DNA of 64,000 nucleotides from NCBI GenBank assembly GCA_019316985.1, contig CP079215.1, positions 620,001-684,000 on the forward strand, written 5' to 3'. The translations under genes and the position numbers were made by a program. Shown here piece after piece: positions 29,284 through 39,088 of the stretch. This stretch comes from Paraniabella defluvii (GTDB taxonomy: Bacteria > Bacteroidota > Bacteroidia > Chitinophagales > Chitinophagaceae). Within the stretch, counting starts at the first letter, position 1. Every line of letters begins with the position of its first letter. The notes beneath the pieces were generated by a model. The model saw only the letters and a list, made by a program, of their open reading frames with translations, searched no databases and was not told the origin of the DNA.

Positions 29284-30843
29284 CTACATCCTATTTCGTA
29301 GTACGGCTACAGCATGTTTGCGGTGCAGATGGACACTTTCAGCCTGATAGTTCTCATTACTTTTTGCCTCTATTTCCCGTGGAGATTTTCTGCTTTTGGT
29401 CAATAAGCTGATAGCTGTACTCACTGTTGTGCGATGAAGTTTTTCACCGTTGCACGTCAGGTTATCGGGAAACAGTGTACTTACGATTTTTCTTTTTTGT
29501 ATAACAGTTCCATTTTGAAACAACTCTTCTAAATGCGACAATTTGGAAATAGGAAGATCCCATAGTAATTCCATATTGTCTGAAAATGAAATGGATGTTT
29601 GTAGCTTTACTTCAATATCAGTCATTCTTTCATTGGCTTCAGACTTAATGGTACGATAGTCTTCGCCTTCAATTTCTCCACGCAGCAATAATTCACGAGC
29701 CTTTGAGAGCCGGTGCTTTATCTGATCCAGTTGAGCCACCAAACGTTTCTGATCTACCTTCTCAACACGGTTTACATCCATGAAAGTAGCTGTAATAATT
29801 TCCTGAAACAGTTTAAGTTGCGGAACATTGTGGACTTCATTCCCGATGGCTTCTATCATTAACTTGTTTGCGTCATCTGCTTTATAACGTACACCGCATT
29901 CGGAACTGCAATGATAGTAGTGATAGTATTTGTTTCTTCCTTTTGAAGCACTGCCGGTCAAAAACCTTCCACAGTTAGGGCAAATCAAATAACCTCTTAA
30001 TGGAATGTCATCCTGTGCAATTACCTTTTTACTTACTGCTTTTCTCTTTCTGCCGTCCAGCACATCCTGCACATCAAAGAATAGTGAAGCGGTAATAACT
30101 GGTTCATGTTGCCCCTGTACAAGTTGACTTTGTTCATCTTTGTGCTGAGGAACGAAAATTAATCCGCAATAAATAGGGTTCCTTATCGCTACCCAAAAAT
30201 TATTCTTGCTACATTTCAATCCTCTTTCCCTGGCTTGTTTCCAGATTTGTTCTGTGTTCAGTTTGTTGCGAAAGATTTCTTCAAATGCCCATTTCATGAT
30301 TTTAGCATCCTGATCTTTCGGCGCAATATATTTCTTGCCATCTTCAGTAATTCTGTTTACATAACCAATCGGAGCCGTGCCCATCCAGCGCCCTTCCTTT
30401 TTAGCACGGCGCATTCCATTAAATACATTTAATGCCCTGCGGTCATTCTCTACCTCTGGTGCTGCGAGGTAAAAAGCCAGCATCATTTTATTTTCAGGGA
30501 TAGATAAATCCAATGGCTGTTCTACTGCCTGCGGCTCTACTCCGAGATGCCTTAGAAGGCTGATCATTTGATAAGCATCCCCGGCATTCCGGCTAAACCT
30601 ATCCCACTTTGTAAAAAGAATTAGGTCTGAATTTCCCCTTTGCTTACGCAAATCTATCAGCAGGTTCTGCCAGGCAGGTCGCCTGAAGGTCTTTGCGGAA
30701 TGGTCTTCAAAAATGACCTTGCGTATTTGAATGTTGTTGATGTTGCAATACCTACGCAGCCTTTCTTCCTGATCCCGTTGGGAATAGCCTTTATCTGCCT
30801 GCTCGTCTGTACTCACCCTGATATAAAGGTCTGCAATTTTCAT
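29284..30843 (-). CDS. Large serine recombinase, copy 2, intact
   Basis: Uninterrupted 519-residue recombinase: resolvase domain (YIRVSTDEQADKGYSQRDQ with catalytic Ser about 11; KWDRFSRNAGDAY), Recombinase domain, zinc ribbon (CPNCGRFLT ... CSSECGVRYK) and long coiled-coil helices (RLVAQLDQIKHRLSKARELL). It is a paralogue of copy 1, with substitutions throughout, so it is not a recent duplicate. The gene is placed at the left edge of the conjugation operon, eleven bases after a small gene that is probably co-transcribed. It likely integrates or excises the element. Confidence 0.9.
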   Translation of the reverse strand: MKIADLYIRVSTDEQADKGYSQRDQEERLRRYCNINNIQIRKVIFEDHSAKTFRRPAWQNLLIDLRKQRGNSDLILFTKWDRFSRNAGDAYQMISLLRHLGVEPQAVEQPLDLSIPENKMMLAFYLAAPEVENDRRALNVFNGMRRAKKEGRWMGTAPIGYVNRITEDGKKYIAPKDQDAKIMKWAFEEIFRNKLNTEQIWKQARERGLKCSKNNFWVAIRNPIYCGLIFVPQHKDEQSQLVQGQHEPVITASLFFDVQDVLDGRKRKAVSKKVIAQDDIPLRGYLICPNCGRFLTGSASKGRNKYYHYYHCSSECGVRYKADDANKLMIEAIGNEVHNVPQLKLFQEIITATFMDVNRVEKVDQKRLVAQLDQIKHRLSKARELLLRGEIEGEDYRTIKSEANERMTDIEVKLQTSISFSDNMELLWDLPISKLSHLEELFQNGTVIQKRKIVSTLFPDNLTCNGEKLHRTTVSTAISLLTKSRKSPREIEAKSNENYQAESVHLHRKHAVAVLRNRM

Positions 30844-30853
30844 AGCTGCTTTT

Positions 30854-31048
30854 TTACTTTACAGTCTTAGTTACGATTTCGGCATTGCAATGCCGCATAC
30901 TTATGTATTGTTCAACTACTATGTTCGCCATACTATATAAAAAGTCGAGTATAATCTGTGCTTCTTCGATATTGACATCAATTCCATCTTTACGCAAAAT
31001 TTCTATCGCCTTGTCTGGAGTGATCCTCATCAACACTTCATCTTCCAT
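30854..31048 (-). CDS. Small protein of unknown function upstream of recombinase copy 2
   Basis: About 64 residues. I choose the internal ATG at 31048 (MEDEVLMRITPDKAIEIL) because a strong AAAGGAGG ribosome-binding site precedes it by six bases; an ATG at 31111 in the same frame would put a transcription terminator inside the gene. Two helices, KDGIDVNIEEAQIILDFL being typical of small element-borne helical proteins. Stop eleven bases before the recombinase. Possibly an accessory or directionality factor, from position only. Confidence 0.6.
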   Translation of the reverse strand: MEDEVLMRITPDKAIEILRKDGIDVNIEEAQIILDFLYSMANIVVEQYISMRHCNAEIVTKTVK

Positions 31049-31070
31049 CTCACACCTCCTTTTTAGATAA

Positions 31071-31093
31071 CAAAAGCCCATTGCGGGCTTTTG
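31071..31093 (-). terminator. Nine-pair hairpin terminator
   Basis: CAAAAGCCC-ATTGC-GGGCTTTTG, perfect nine-base arms, with T-rich sequence on the minus-strand 3' side. It lies between the end of the gene at 31108-31413 and the small gene at 30854-31048 and would separate the conjugation operon from the recombinase unit. Confidence 0.65.
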
Positions 31094-31107
31094 CAAAACT
31101 TTCCAAA

Positions 31108-31413
31108 TCACTTGTCTATTTTAATCGCTTCTTTCAGCAAAATAGATTTTGCTTCCTTCATACGATTAAAAGACGGCTCATACCTTATATAACCATATTC
31201 ACTTAGTTCTCTAACGCATTTGTGGTAGGTGATAGCAGAGGACAATTTTGCAATGCTTAATATCTCATGACTAAAAACCTGGATAGGGTTGGCAAAGCCA
31301 TTCTTTATGCGATACTGTAACAAAGCCGCATAAATGCCTATATGAGTAATGCTGATGCGGGCATCAGTTCCTATGGCTTCAAAAAAATCCGACAAATAAT
31401 ACAGCCTATCCAT
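31108..31413 (-). CDS. Winged-helix-like element protein
   Basis: 101 residues, intact, mostly helical: THIGIYAALLQYRIKNGF, then a helix-turn-helix-like stretch (VFSHEILSIAKLSSAITYHK) and a beta wing (LSEYGYIRYEPSF). This layout is that of a small winged-helix DNA-binding protein found in many Bacteroidetes conjugative elements. No ligand domain. Likely a regulator of the element; not proven. Confidence 0.6.
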   Translation of the reverse strand: MDRLYYLSDFFEAIGTDARISITHIGIYAALLQYRIKNGFANPIQVFSHEILSIAKLSSAITYHKCVRELSEYGYIRYEPSFNRMKEAKSILLKEAIKIDK

Positions 31414-31428
31414 TGCTCACGCCTTTTA

Positions 31429-32480
31429 TTACCCTAATCTCATTCCGTTCTTTTTTGCATGATTTTGTTGCTGCTGCTCATTGACCTTATGCGTCACTTT
31501 CATAGCATCCATTGTTTTATTGCCTAATGCTGTATGAAGCGTTATTTTCCTGGAATGCTCATCGTAAATATTTACTGATTTAAACTGCGGATTAGCTTCA
31601 ATATAGAAGCGTTGTTCATTTCCATCCTTCACAAAGCTCACCGACACACGGTTTCCATTTTTAATTCCGATTGCAGCTTATCTGCTTCACCTTTATTGAG
31701 CAATTCCTTTAACGGAAGCTGCTGCAAAGCCTTTTCAAGATCGTAGCCGTAGTCTGAGTGGAATTGCTTGATTCGGAAATTTCCGTTTGGGTCTTTGTCG
31801 TTAAAATCAAGTTGCATCCAAGTTCCACCGCTCTGGATGCAGCGACCGGATAAAAGATTATAGCACTCCGTGGCATTTACATTATTACCGTTACGCATGG
31901 TAAAGTATTGCTGGCGTTTTTCCTCCGGTTTGGATTCATTATACAGGGTTGTTTTATACCCTTCAAGCTGGTATGCACCGGATTGATCTTTAGCGAACGA
32001 TAACTGATGATCTAACCTTTCTTTATCATTGAGGTAATAGGAAACAGGAATGGAAAATTGTTGCTGCCCAAGTTTCATCTGCTCATCAATTTTTGCAGAT
32101 AGGTCAGGAAAGCCAGCACGCTGCACCTGATGGTGCAACGCCTGGCTGTTTTGCTCTGTTTTCCTGTTATCCTGCCTTATTACGATTTGTTCCTTAACGG
32201 GTGCAACTAATAACCTGCGCAGCAGCCTTATCAGTAGATTAGGATAAAGCTGCTTTTCAATACGATTGCGCTCTTGCCTTAGCACCCTGAGTGCAAACCG
32301 CTCGTCCAGATCCTGCGTGCCTTTATACTTTGCAGCAATACGGTCGTAGTAATCCAGCTTTTCTTTTAGCAGTGCCCTATTATTTGAAAGGCTGAAAGAA
32401 AACAGCTTGCTAAACCGTTCCTCCCTTGAACGCCATTGGTTCAGCTCTGCTTCCACTCTGTTTACAAGACTGTTATTCAT
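31429..32480 (-). CDS. Conserved conjugative-element protein (DUF3945-type C-terminus), one frame break
   Basis: N-terminal coiled coil (MNNSLVNRVEAELNQW at about 32480), a beta-rich middle (FSIPVSYYLNDKERLDHQLSF) and a C-terminal module with GNFRIKQFHSDYGYDLEKAL, then FYIEANPQFKSVNIYDEHSR after a break near 31640. The same module order is seen in the gene at 33335-34137, so the two are paralogues. About 350 codons. Members of this group are widespread in Bacteroidetes ICEs, but their function is not known to me. The final residues are Gln-rich (EQQQQNHAKK). Confidence 0.65.
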
Positions 32481-32511
32481 AACCTGATTTTTGAGGATCA
32501 ACTAAGGCATA

Positions 32512-33249
32512 CTATACGTCACCAGATCATAGGCATAGGTGCTGCAATCGGCGGCGTATTCCACACTGCCGCTCACGATAGCGCCGCCTATATCACTCGT
32601 GACGGCGGCAATCCACTTAACTATGTTTTTAAACTTAAAGGCCGCCGCCGGAGCCGGGGCTGGAGCGTATTCATCCAATAATAAATGGAGTAACGTGCTA
32701 CCGATGCCGCTTTAAGGGCAATTTCACGACCTTCAGGACTGAGCAGGTTATTTTGCATTACCCTCCTCTCAAAGTTCACAATCATGGCTTTAATCACCGG
32801 ATAGGGACTATCCCTATCCGAAAGTCGTTTGATCAATTGCACCAGCGAATCCAGGGCGGCCTTTACTGGCTCTTCATAAGGACAATTAGCTATAAGCGTT
32901 TGGATGCTTTCGTTGCTTTGCCTTACCGTCTGGTTTACTGTTGAGAAAAATGATAGAGGCATGGCAATACGTTCCATTTCCTGCAAAAGCGAAGTACACA
33001 TCGCGTTGACATCTCTACATTAGGTGTGTCTGTAACAGGCTTGCAGTTCTGCACGTATGCCACGATCTGATTATGCCAATAGCCTATGCTATCGTAGGCA
33101 TTTTCCGGGTTTTCAGGACCTGCTTCGCCAAGTGGTGATCTTAACTGCGCAATTTTATTTTCGCCTTCTGATATTACAGCTTCATTATCTTTCGTACATG
33201 CTGAAAGGCTTATTATAAATATTAGCAGCATTAACATTTGACTTCTCAT
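32512..33249 (-). CDS. Lipoprotein of the conjugation region, two frame breaks
   Basis: Signal MRSQMLMLLIFIISLSAC (Cys 18), then a helical domain with NPENAYDSIGYWHNQIVAYV and, after a break near 33000, SLVQLIKRLSDRDSPYPVIK. A second break near 32690 continues the protein into a C-terminal hydrophobic stretch (FKNIVKWIAAVTSDIGGAIV) and a stop at 32512-32514. About 246 codons. Lipoproteins of this length occur at the same place in related elements, after the transfer genes. No known motif. Confidence 0.6.
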
Positions 33250-33334
33250 TTTTCAATCTGTTTTTACGTTATAAATAGTTTCCTTTTCACCATCTCAACT
33301 TCACGACTATTTATAATAGACGGGGGCTTAGTGC

Positions 33335-34137
33335 TTAGCTGATGCTTTGGTTCTTTTTCCTTTTCTTAGATGCCTTCGGTATCTCAGGGCCATCATCTTC
33401 AGCAGGTGTCTGCCTTTCCTTTTACCGTCTTGTTTAGCTGACTGGCTTTCACCTTCAGACTGCTGTTCTTTTTCGCCTGTCTGTTATCAACCCTTTGCAT
33501 ACTGCTATCATATATGTTGATTGTCTTGAATTGAGGGTTAGCTTCGATGTATTGTTTTTGCTCCGCACCGTTGATCTGAAACGTGGCAGATTGCAGGTTC
33601 CCTTTTTAAGGGAATCCATCAGATTGGATTTGTATTCCTCGTTACCTAATTCCCTGATCGGATGCTTGGATAAAACCGCTTCCAAATCGTAGCCGTAGTT
33701 TTCATGATAGTGCTTCAGCTTGAAATTGCCGTTATTATCACTTTGTTTAAAGTCCATCTGTACCCAGGCGTTGTACACCTGTCCTTCTTTATTGGTGAGG
33801 TCTTTATTCACTGACCTTCCTTCCATCAGGTTATACCCTTCCTTCAGGGTAATGTTGTTGCCTTTGTTGATGTAGAAGGTTTGCTCCATTGTTTCAGAGC
33901 TATTTTCCTTTTGCACTTTCACCTGATAGGAATTAAAGAAATACATATCGCTTTGCTTCGATTGGCTGAAATTCAATGTAGCGTTTACAGTATCGTTGCC
34001 ATACTTCGTTTCATAGGCCAATTTAAACTCCGGGGTTCTTTCCTGAATTTTTTTTGCTTCAGGTCGTTTTCCAACCCTTCACCGAACCCGGTGTACTTTA
34101 CCTGGTCACGCAGGTATTCAAAATTTTTCTGATTCAT
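33335..34137 (-). CDS. Conserved conjugative-element protein, paralogue of the gene at 31429, frame breaks
   Basis: Starts MNQKNFEYLRDQVKYTGFGE at 34137, the usual beginning of this widespread element protein. Then follow a beta-rich part (YGNDTVNATLNFSQS), GNFKLKHYHENYGYDLEAVL and IEANPQFKTINIYD, parallel to the paralogue at 31429-32480. The end is basic (KKRKKNQSIS). Breaks near 34050, 33595 and 33425 are all next to homopolymers. The frame is open upstream into the next gene without a stop; I treat this as an artefact of a lost base. About 268 codons, function unknown. Confidence 0.6.
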
Positions 34138-34156
34138 AACTTCTGAATTTTGATTG

Positions 34157-34491
34157 TTATTTAATTGTTCTCTTTCTAATCTTTCGTAACGAACCGCTAC
34201 CATCAGGGACACGTCAATGATGCCCTCCCTTTCAATCATTAGTTTGCTGTTCTCGGCAGCTTCCTGCATAGTCTTATATGCCGACCGTATTGCCAGAAAG
34301 TTGTAAAAGTCAATGTCGGTTGACATTTCGTAGCAGAACTCCCTAACATCGTATTCTGTGGGGAATGTGAATAGATCTTCTTTAGTTACTGGAGAAACAT
34401 CATCGAGAAAGGCTACAAATTCCTCACCTTCCCAACGCTTTTTAGTCAGGTATTCAAGAATATCCTTGTAGTCGTCTTTCCTTATTTTCAT
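34157..34491 (-). CDS. Small element protein of unknown function
   Basis: Starts MKIRKDDYKDILEYLTKK at 34491. Acidic helical protein (EFVAFLDDVSPVTKEDLF, YEMSTDIDFYNFLAI) of about 110 residues. In the sequence as given, the frame continues into the next gene; shifting by one base near 34180 gives a stop at 34157-34159, about 20 bases before the start of the next gene, which I think is the real end. An alternative is a true fusion of the two. Confidence 0.5.
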
Positions 34492-34561
34492 AACATATCT
34501 TTTAGCGAGAACTAATAATTGAAATAGAATGTAACAGTTTCAATGGAGCGTTCAGTTTTAA

Positions 34562-35404
34562 TTAATCGGAGCTGCCTTTACAATTTTCTTGTTCTTTATA
34601 TGCAGTTCCAGATGCCTGCCTCCGTTCGTTCTTCTCCATCATTTGAACTGCGAGGTACTTCTTATCAGGAATAGTAAATTTGGGTACAATAAAAACGATG
34701 GTAGTATCTGACTGCCCGATTACTTGGGTCGTATTGTTATGTACAAGTACGGGTACTATTTCTATCTCCTGCGTAGCAGTTCTTTTGCTTTTCTTTTGGT
34801 CACGGATGTAAAGCCTGAGCTGGTCAATATCATAGTTGATATTTGTTTCATTGGCAATATTGAAGCGCATCAGCATAATGTCATCATGGATAAACAGGCC
34901 GTTCAGTTTAAGACGAATGCCGAAAGTTTGATCCTTTATACCCCGTATCTTTTTCTTCGATTCAAAAGCCATTGAAGCGTAATTCTCCATTTGTTCCTGG
35001 TTGATACTTTCTGAAGGAATAGAGATGGTGTTTTGCTTTGTCAGACCCGCTAATGAAATATTGAGTATAGTAGGCTGTTCGGCGTAATCAACCAGAAAGG
35101 ATGTGAGCTTTCCGTCAGCAGTAATGATGCTGATATTGGTTTGAGGAAAGCTATCTTTTGCGGCTTTTATCTGCAAGATATTTTCTACTCCCTTCGCTTT
35201 TTGAGCCAACACATCCCTGCTTCCTATATCTACACTGACAATAGAATAGGGAAAGATAATGTTGGTTGTTTTGGAGAAAGCAATTGCCACATGATATGAT
35301 TCAATTGCTTTTGTTTGCCAGGCTGTATTTGTTTGCGCCTGCGCTTTGAAAGTTGTAATAAGCAGGAAAATTCCCATTACCATTACTGCACTGATCTTTT
35401 TCAT
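34562..35404 (-). CDS. traN: Conjugative transposon protein TraN (DUF4138)
   Basis: Intact 280-residue secreted protein; signal peptide MKKISAVMVMGIFLLITTFK to AQAQ. The VirB9-like TraN pattern is visible: IAFSKTTNIIFPYSIVSVDI near 45, IQIKAAKDSFPQTNISIIT-type strands, GIRLKLNGLFIHDDIMLMRF near 165, and the TQEIEIVPVLVHNN region. Component of the outer-membrane core of the type IV secretion apparatus. It follows traM by 30 bases. Confidence 0.88.
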   Translation of the reverse strand: MKKISAVMVMGIFLLITTFKAQAQTNTAWQTKAIESYHVAIAFSKTTNIIFPYSIVSVDIGSRDVLAQKAKGVENILQIKAAKDSFPQTNISIITADGKLTSFLVDYAEQPTILNISLAGLTKQNTISIPSESINQEQMENYASMAFESKKKIRGIKDQTFGIRLKLNGLFIHDDIMLMRFNIANETNINYDIDQLRLYIRDQKKSKRTATQEIEIVPVLVHNNTTQVIGQSDTTIVFIVPKFTIPDKKYLAVQMMEKNERRQASGTAYKEQENCKGSSD

Positions 35405-35433
35405 CTTTTGGAATTTTTAAGTGATTCAAATAT

Positions 35434-36736
35434 TTAATTGGATTGTTTTTGCTTTTCGTCACGTAAAAGCACTTGGTAGCCTGCTTTTACAGTTACTTTA
35501 ATCAGCTTGACTTTTTGCTGAACAAAGTCTTTGCAGCTTCTATACCTGCGCTTGCAGCCTGCGCTCCCCACGAAGGGTCAAGTGAAGTCAAGCCGATGGT
35601 TTGCATAGACCGGTCTGCGGACTGCTTTGCAACATCCTGGTAATTGCACCGGGAATGTATATGCCATCCAGTCCGTCCATATCGTACACCGCTAATTCAA
35701 CTGGAAACAATGAATTATTATACCGCACACTGGTAATCTTGATACTTAATCTTTCACCACGGAGCGAAGCGATACCATATATAAAGTTGTCTTTAGGAAT
35801 ATGAACCCCGTTAATGAATACATCATTTACCAATCGCAATTTGACGGTGGAACCATCAACGATAGTCTGCGTTTCGTGTATGACCGCTTGTATGGCGTTC
35901 TGTGAATCTTCGATAGCTGTTGCGCCAGTGAACGAATAGAAGCCATTTGTTGAACCACCCGCAGGCAGGTCGGCGTTGAGCAATGTGATGTTGTTTTCTT
36001 TTGTTTTTGACGATACTGCGAATACCTGCCCTTTGTTTGCCTGGGAGGTCTGCCTCAATTTTTCCTGTACACGTTCAGGATATTGCACATCAAGTATCTT
36101 ATCCAGCATTCCATTCAGTTGCTTCATTTCGGGATCTTCGCCAGCAGGTTGATTCATCATGTTCATCATTTGCTCCAGCCTGTCCACGTCTGATGAATTA
36201 ACGGTTGCACTATTATTACCTCTGCCGGGAGTGCGTTGATACATATCATAAGGATCATCTTCCATAGAAGCAGGTACAGGCTTGCTCATCTCCCTGTCAA
36301 GCTCTGCCAGCTTTCGATATATCTTGTCCGTATGGGGATCATTACCCCACGTTTACCGTAAAGAGAAGTGTTCAGCCCTCTTTCATCGGCAGGTAGTTGA
36401 AATGTGTCTTCTTTCCTGACAGGTATTCATCCGTATCTGCTAATCCAATGTTCTTGTAGTTGGGATCATTCTTAACCAGTTCAAGAAATTTGATTGAATC
36501 CAGTTGCGCCTGATCGTAGTAACTCATTTTATCCATCGGCTTGTCATCTTTCAGGTTAGCGTCCGGCAGGTTAATGTTGAAGCCTTTTTCACTGCTGCCT
36601 GCGCTTCAACTTTTTCAACTTTGCCACCGCCAAGCGCCCAGAATATCATGGTCATAAAAGGCAATGCGAGCATTGGCAATACCAGTAAGAACCTGCGCTG
36701 CCTAATCATTTTCGGAGTTTTCACTTGCTTTTCCAT
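35434..36736 (-). CDS. traM: Conjugative transposon protein TraM (VirB10-like), several frame breaks
   Basis: N-terminus MEKQVKTPKMIRQRRFLLVL with one membrane segment (LVLPMLALPFMTMIFWAL) anchors it in the inner membrane; a long linker rich in Asn/Gln (MMNMMNQPAGEDPEMKQLN) spans the periplasm; the C-terminal domain (STVKLRLVNDVFINGVHIPK to YIPGAITRDVAKQSADRS) is VirB10-like. Breaks occur near 36570, 36290-36340, 35645 (GG needs a third G) and 35525 (A run needs one A). With these restored it ends VLLRDEKQKQSN at 35434. About 435 codons. Connects inner membrane and outer-membrane parts of the secretion channel. Confidence 0.87.
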
Positions 36737-36738
36737 TT

Positions 36739-37220
36739 CTATTTTTGTTTTAATTGTTGATAATAATTTTCAATAAACCTCACACTATCCATCAGCCCCG
36801 GACGATGGTTATTGATGCTGTCGTACAGGGCTTTTCCAGAAGGACTTCGCGCCAGGCTATCCATATACACCCTGAAGTTTTTGATGCGGCTGTATTCTGC
36901 CTCCGATACCTCGGCAGCGTCTGTTTTTGTTTCTCCTGTTTCAGTAGCGTGCTTCGGCTTTTTAATCGGCGTTATAGTGATTGAATTGTCTTTTTGCCCG
37001 TAAAAGCGTTCACCGCCAGATAAACACTGTATGAACTGGTGAACATCACAAAGAGCGCAAGCAGCACGAGCCATGTACGACGTGAGAATTTCTCCGTACG
37101 CTTCATCATCCAGTTTGCCCAGCCACCCTGCAAACGCTTATAGCCTGCCTCCATGCCTTTGCTAATCGCATTGGACTTAGCTTCGGTATTGCCTTTTCTT
37201 CTTTTAGGAAATAGTTTCAT
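36739..37220 (-). CDS. traL: TraL-like inner-membrane protein (DUF3989-type), one frame break
   Basis: Basic N-terminus (MKLFPKRRKGNTEAKSNAIS), one membrane helix (TWLVLLALFVMFTSSYSVYL), then, after a break near 36985 where a run of five A needs a sixth, KKDNSITITPIKKPKHATE and a C-terminal helix (FIENYYQQLKQK). About 161 codons. Size, single membrane helix and place between traK and traM fit TraL of CTnDOT-type elements. Confidence 0.75.
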
Positions 37221-37231
37221 GATCTTTATTT

Positions 37232-37854
37232 TTATTGGCGCCTGCTTACTGTTTTTAAATCCCTGTTGTCAATCGTACTCCATCGTTCAATTAGAAAGCC
37301 ATGCGGGTTATTGTCACTCCGTGATACATTTCGCAACGCCCCATCGGTTACCAGGCTGCGGGTTGTAATGCTGGTAGGGCGTACAATGCTTTGTGTAGCG
37401 TAGCACCGGAATTTGTAGGGATACTCGTTTATATCTACCGCAACACTATCCACCACAATAGTCTGATTGACATTTCCGGAAATAAGCCCGGCGTAATAGC
37501 CATTTTCTTTCAGATCATCGTAAGCACGTTTCGCACTTCCGTCGGCCAGGTATAATGCTTTAGTGATATTTGCGGTAATGGCTTTGTCGTCAGGGTCAAG
37601 TGTGAAGAACAGCTTGTGAAATGTTTTTACGTGATCCTTTGCCTCAACAGGTATGTTATCTTTTCGCTCCGAAGCGTAGGCTTCCAGTGCCTTGCCGTTA
37701 GCGAGAATGTATATTTTGCTTTGCATCTGCGATACCAGACTGAAACTTTTGTACAATGCAAAACAGCAGATCAATACACAGCCGATGATCACAACCAGGG
37801 TAAAGCTCTGACGTGCCGGAATGCCGTATCAATATTTTTCATCTTTTTGAACAT
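37232..37854 (-). CDS. traK: Conjugative transposon protein TraK (VirB8-like), one frame break
   Basis: Starts MFKKMKNIDTAFRHVR at 37854 behind a perfect AAAGGAGG ribosome-binding site. One missing T near 37805 joins it to TLVVIIGCVLICCFALYKSF, a single membrane helix. The soluble domain (VEAKDHVKTFHKLFFTLDPD, YADGSAKRAYDDLKENGYYAG) is the VirB8-like TraK fold. About 208 codons. Inner-membrane scaffold of the transfer apparatus. Confidence 0.88.
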
Positions 37855-37872
37855 ATATCCTCCTTTAGATTA

Positions 37873-39078
37873 TTATGAATTGCCCTTTAGTTTATCGTTC
37901 ATGTAACCAGAGTTTCCGCTACTGCTATCGCCGAAATAGGGGTTAGATGCACCACTGCTTGACATACTTTGCGACATGCGGTTTGCTGCACTGCCCATAG
38001 CATCCACAGCCATGCCTGCACCCGCAGATGCAGTGTTGACCACAGTTCTGGAAGAACTGCCGAATAAACTGGTGACCTTATGACCTAATGCGCCACCGCC
38101 ACCAGCGTGAACGATATAATTAGCCACGGGGAACGGTAAAGTATCCGATGATGCCAATGATCATGAAGACCAGGTAGGCCATATCCGTTCTGCTGAAGAA
38201 TGTATCGCCATAATCCTGTACCTGTGATATATCCAGCTCCAGCATCTTTTCCTGTATTTTGCCGATAATGCTTCCGAAGATGTTTGCTACGGGCAACCAT
38301 AAAAAGATGTTGATATATCTTGCTATCCAGACCGTGAGCGTATGCTGAAAACCGTCGAATACTGCAATCCCGAACACCAAAGGGCCTAAGATGGCCAGCA
38401 CGATTAGCTGAAACGTTCGTAGCGTATCTATACACAGTGATGCCGCTTCAAAGAGTACCCTCAGCACTTCGCTCATCCATTCTTTTACAGAGTTGCGGAA
38501 ATTGTAAGAGGCTTTGGACATGGCAAACTTGATGTCATTGCCAATGCTCTCGAAAAAACCTTCGTCTGAAGGGTCTTCATTATCGTGCGTGTACTTATAC
38601 CATTTATCCCTGTCGCCGCTGCCACTTTCGCCCACATACATTTGCCATACATCTGTTTTCTTGGCTTCTTCTTTTTCTGCAAGAGAACTGCAATAGCCTT
38701 ATCGGAACCTTCCACCATAGCAGCGGTTGCAGTTACCGTAGGCTTCATCACACCGTTAATCACACCAAGAACGACGGTTGGAAAAAATAACACGCAGAAG
38801 CCAATCACGAAGGGACGAAAGAGCGGATAGAAGTCAATAGGCTCTGCTCTTGACAGGTGTCCCCATACACGGGAGGCGATATACCACATAGCTGCAAAGC
38901 CTGCTAATCCTTGTCCTACGCCGATTAACTGGCTGCACAGAGGCATCATCTCATCATACAGTTGCTCCAGTACACCATGCAAGCCTTTCATTTCATCAGC
39001 TATTCCCTGCGCATGGCTTATAAAAGGCAATATCAAACCCACTGCCGCCAGCCAGGCGGCCTTTCTACACTTTGCCAT
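37873..39078 (-). CDS. traJ: Conjugative transposon protein TraJ (VirB6-like), two frame breaks
   Basis: Signal (MAKCRKAAWLAAVGLILPFI) and at least six membrane helices: LAGFAAMWYIASRVWGHL, FVIGFCVLFFPTVVLGVI, QLIVLAILGPLVFGIAVFDG, MAYLVFMIIGIIGYFTVP and others; Gly/Ser-rich C-terminal tail (SSSGASNPYFGDSSSGNSGY). Breaks near 38675 (AAAAAG run) and near 38130. About 402 codons. Polytopic channel protein of the inner membrane. Confidence 0.87.
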
Positions 39079-39088
39079 ATTTATCTGT

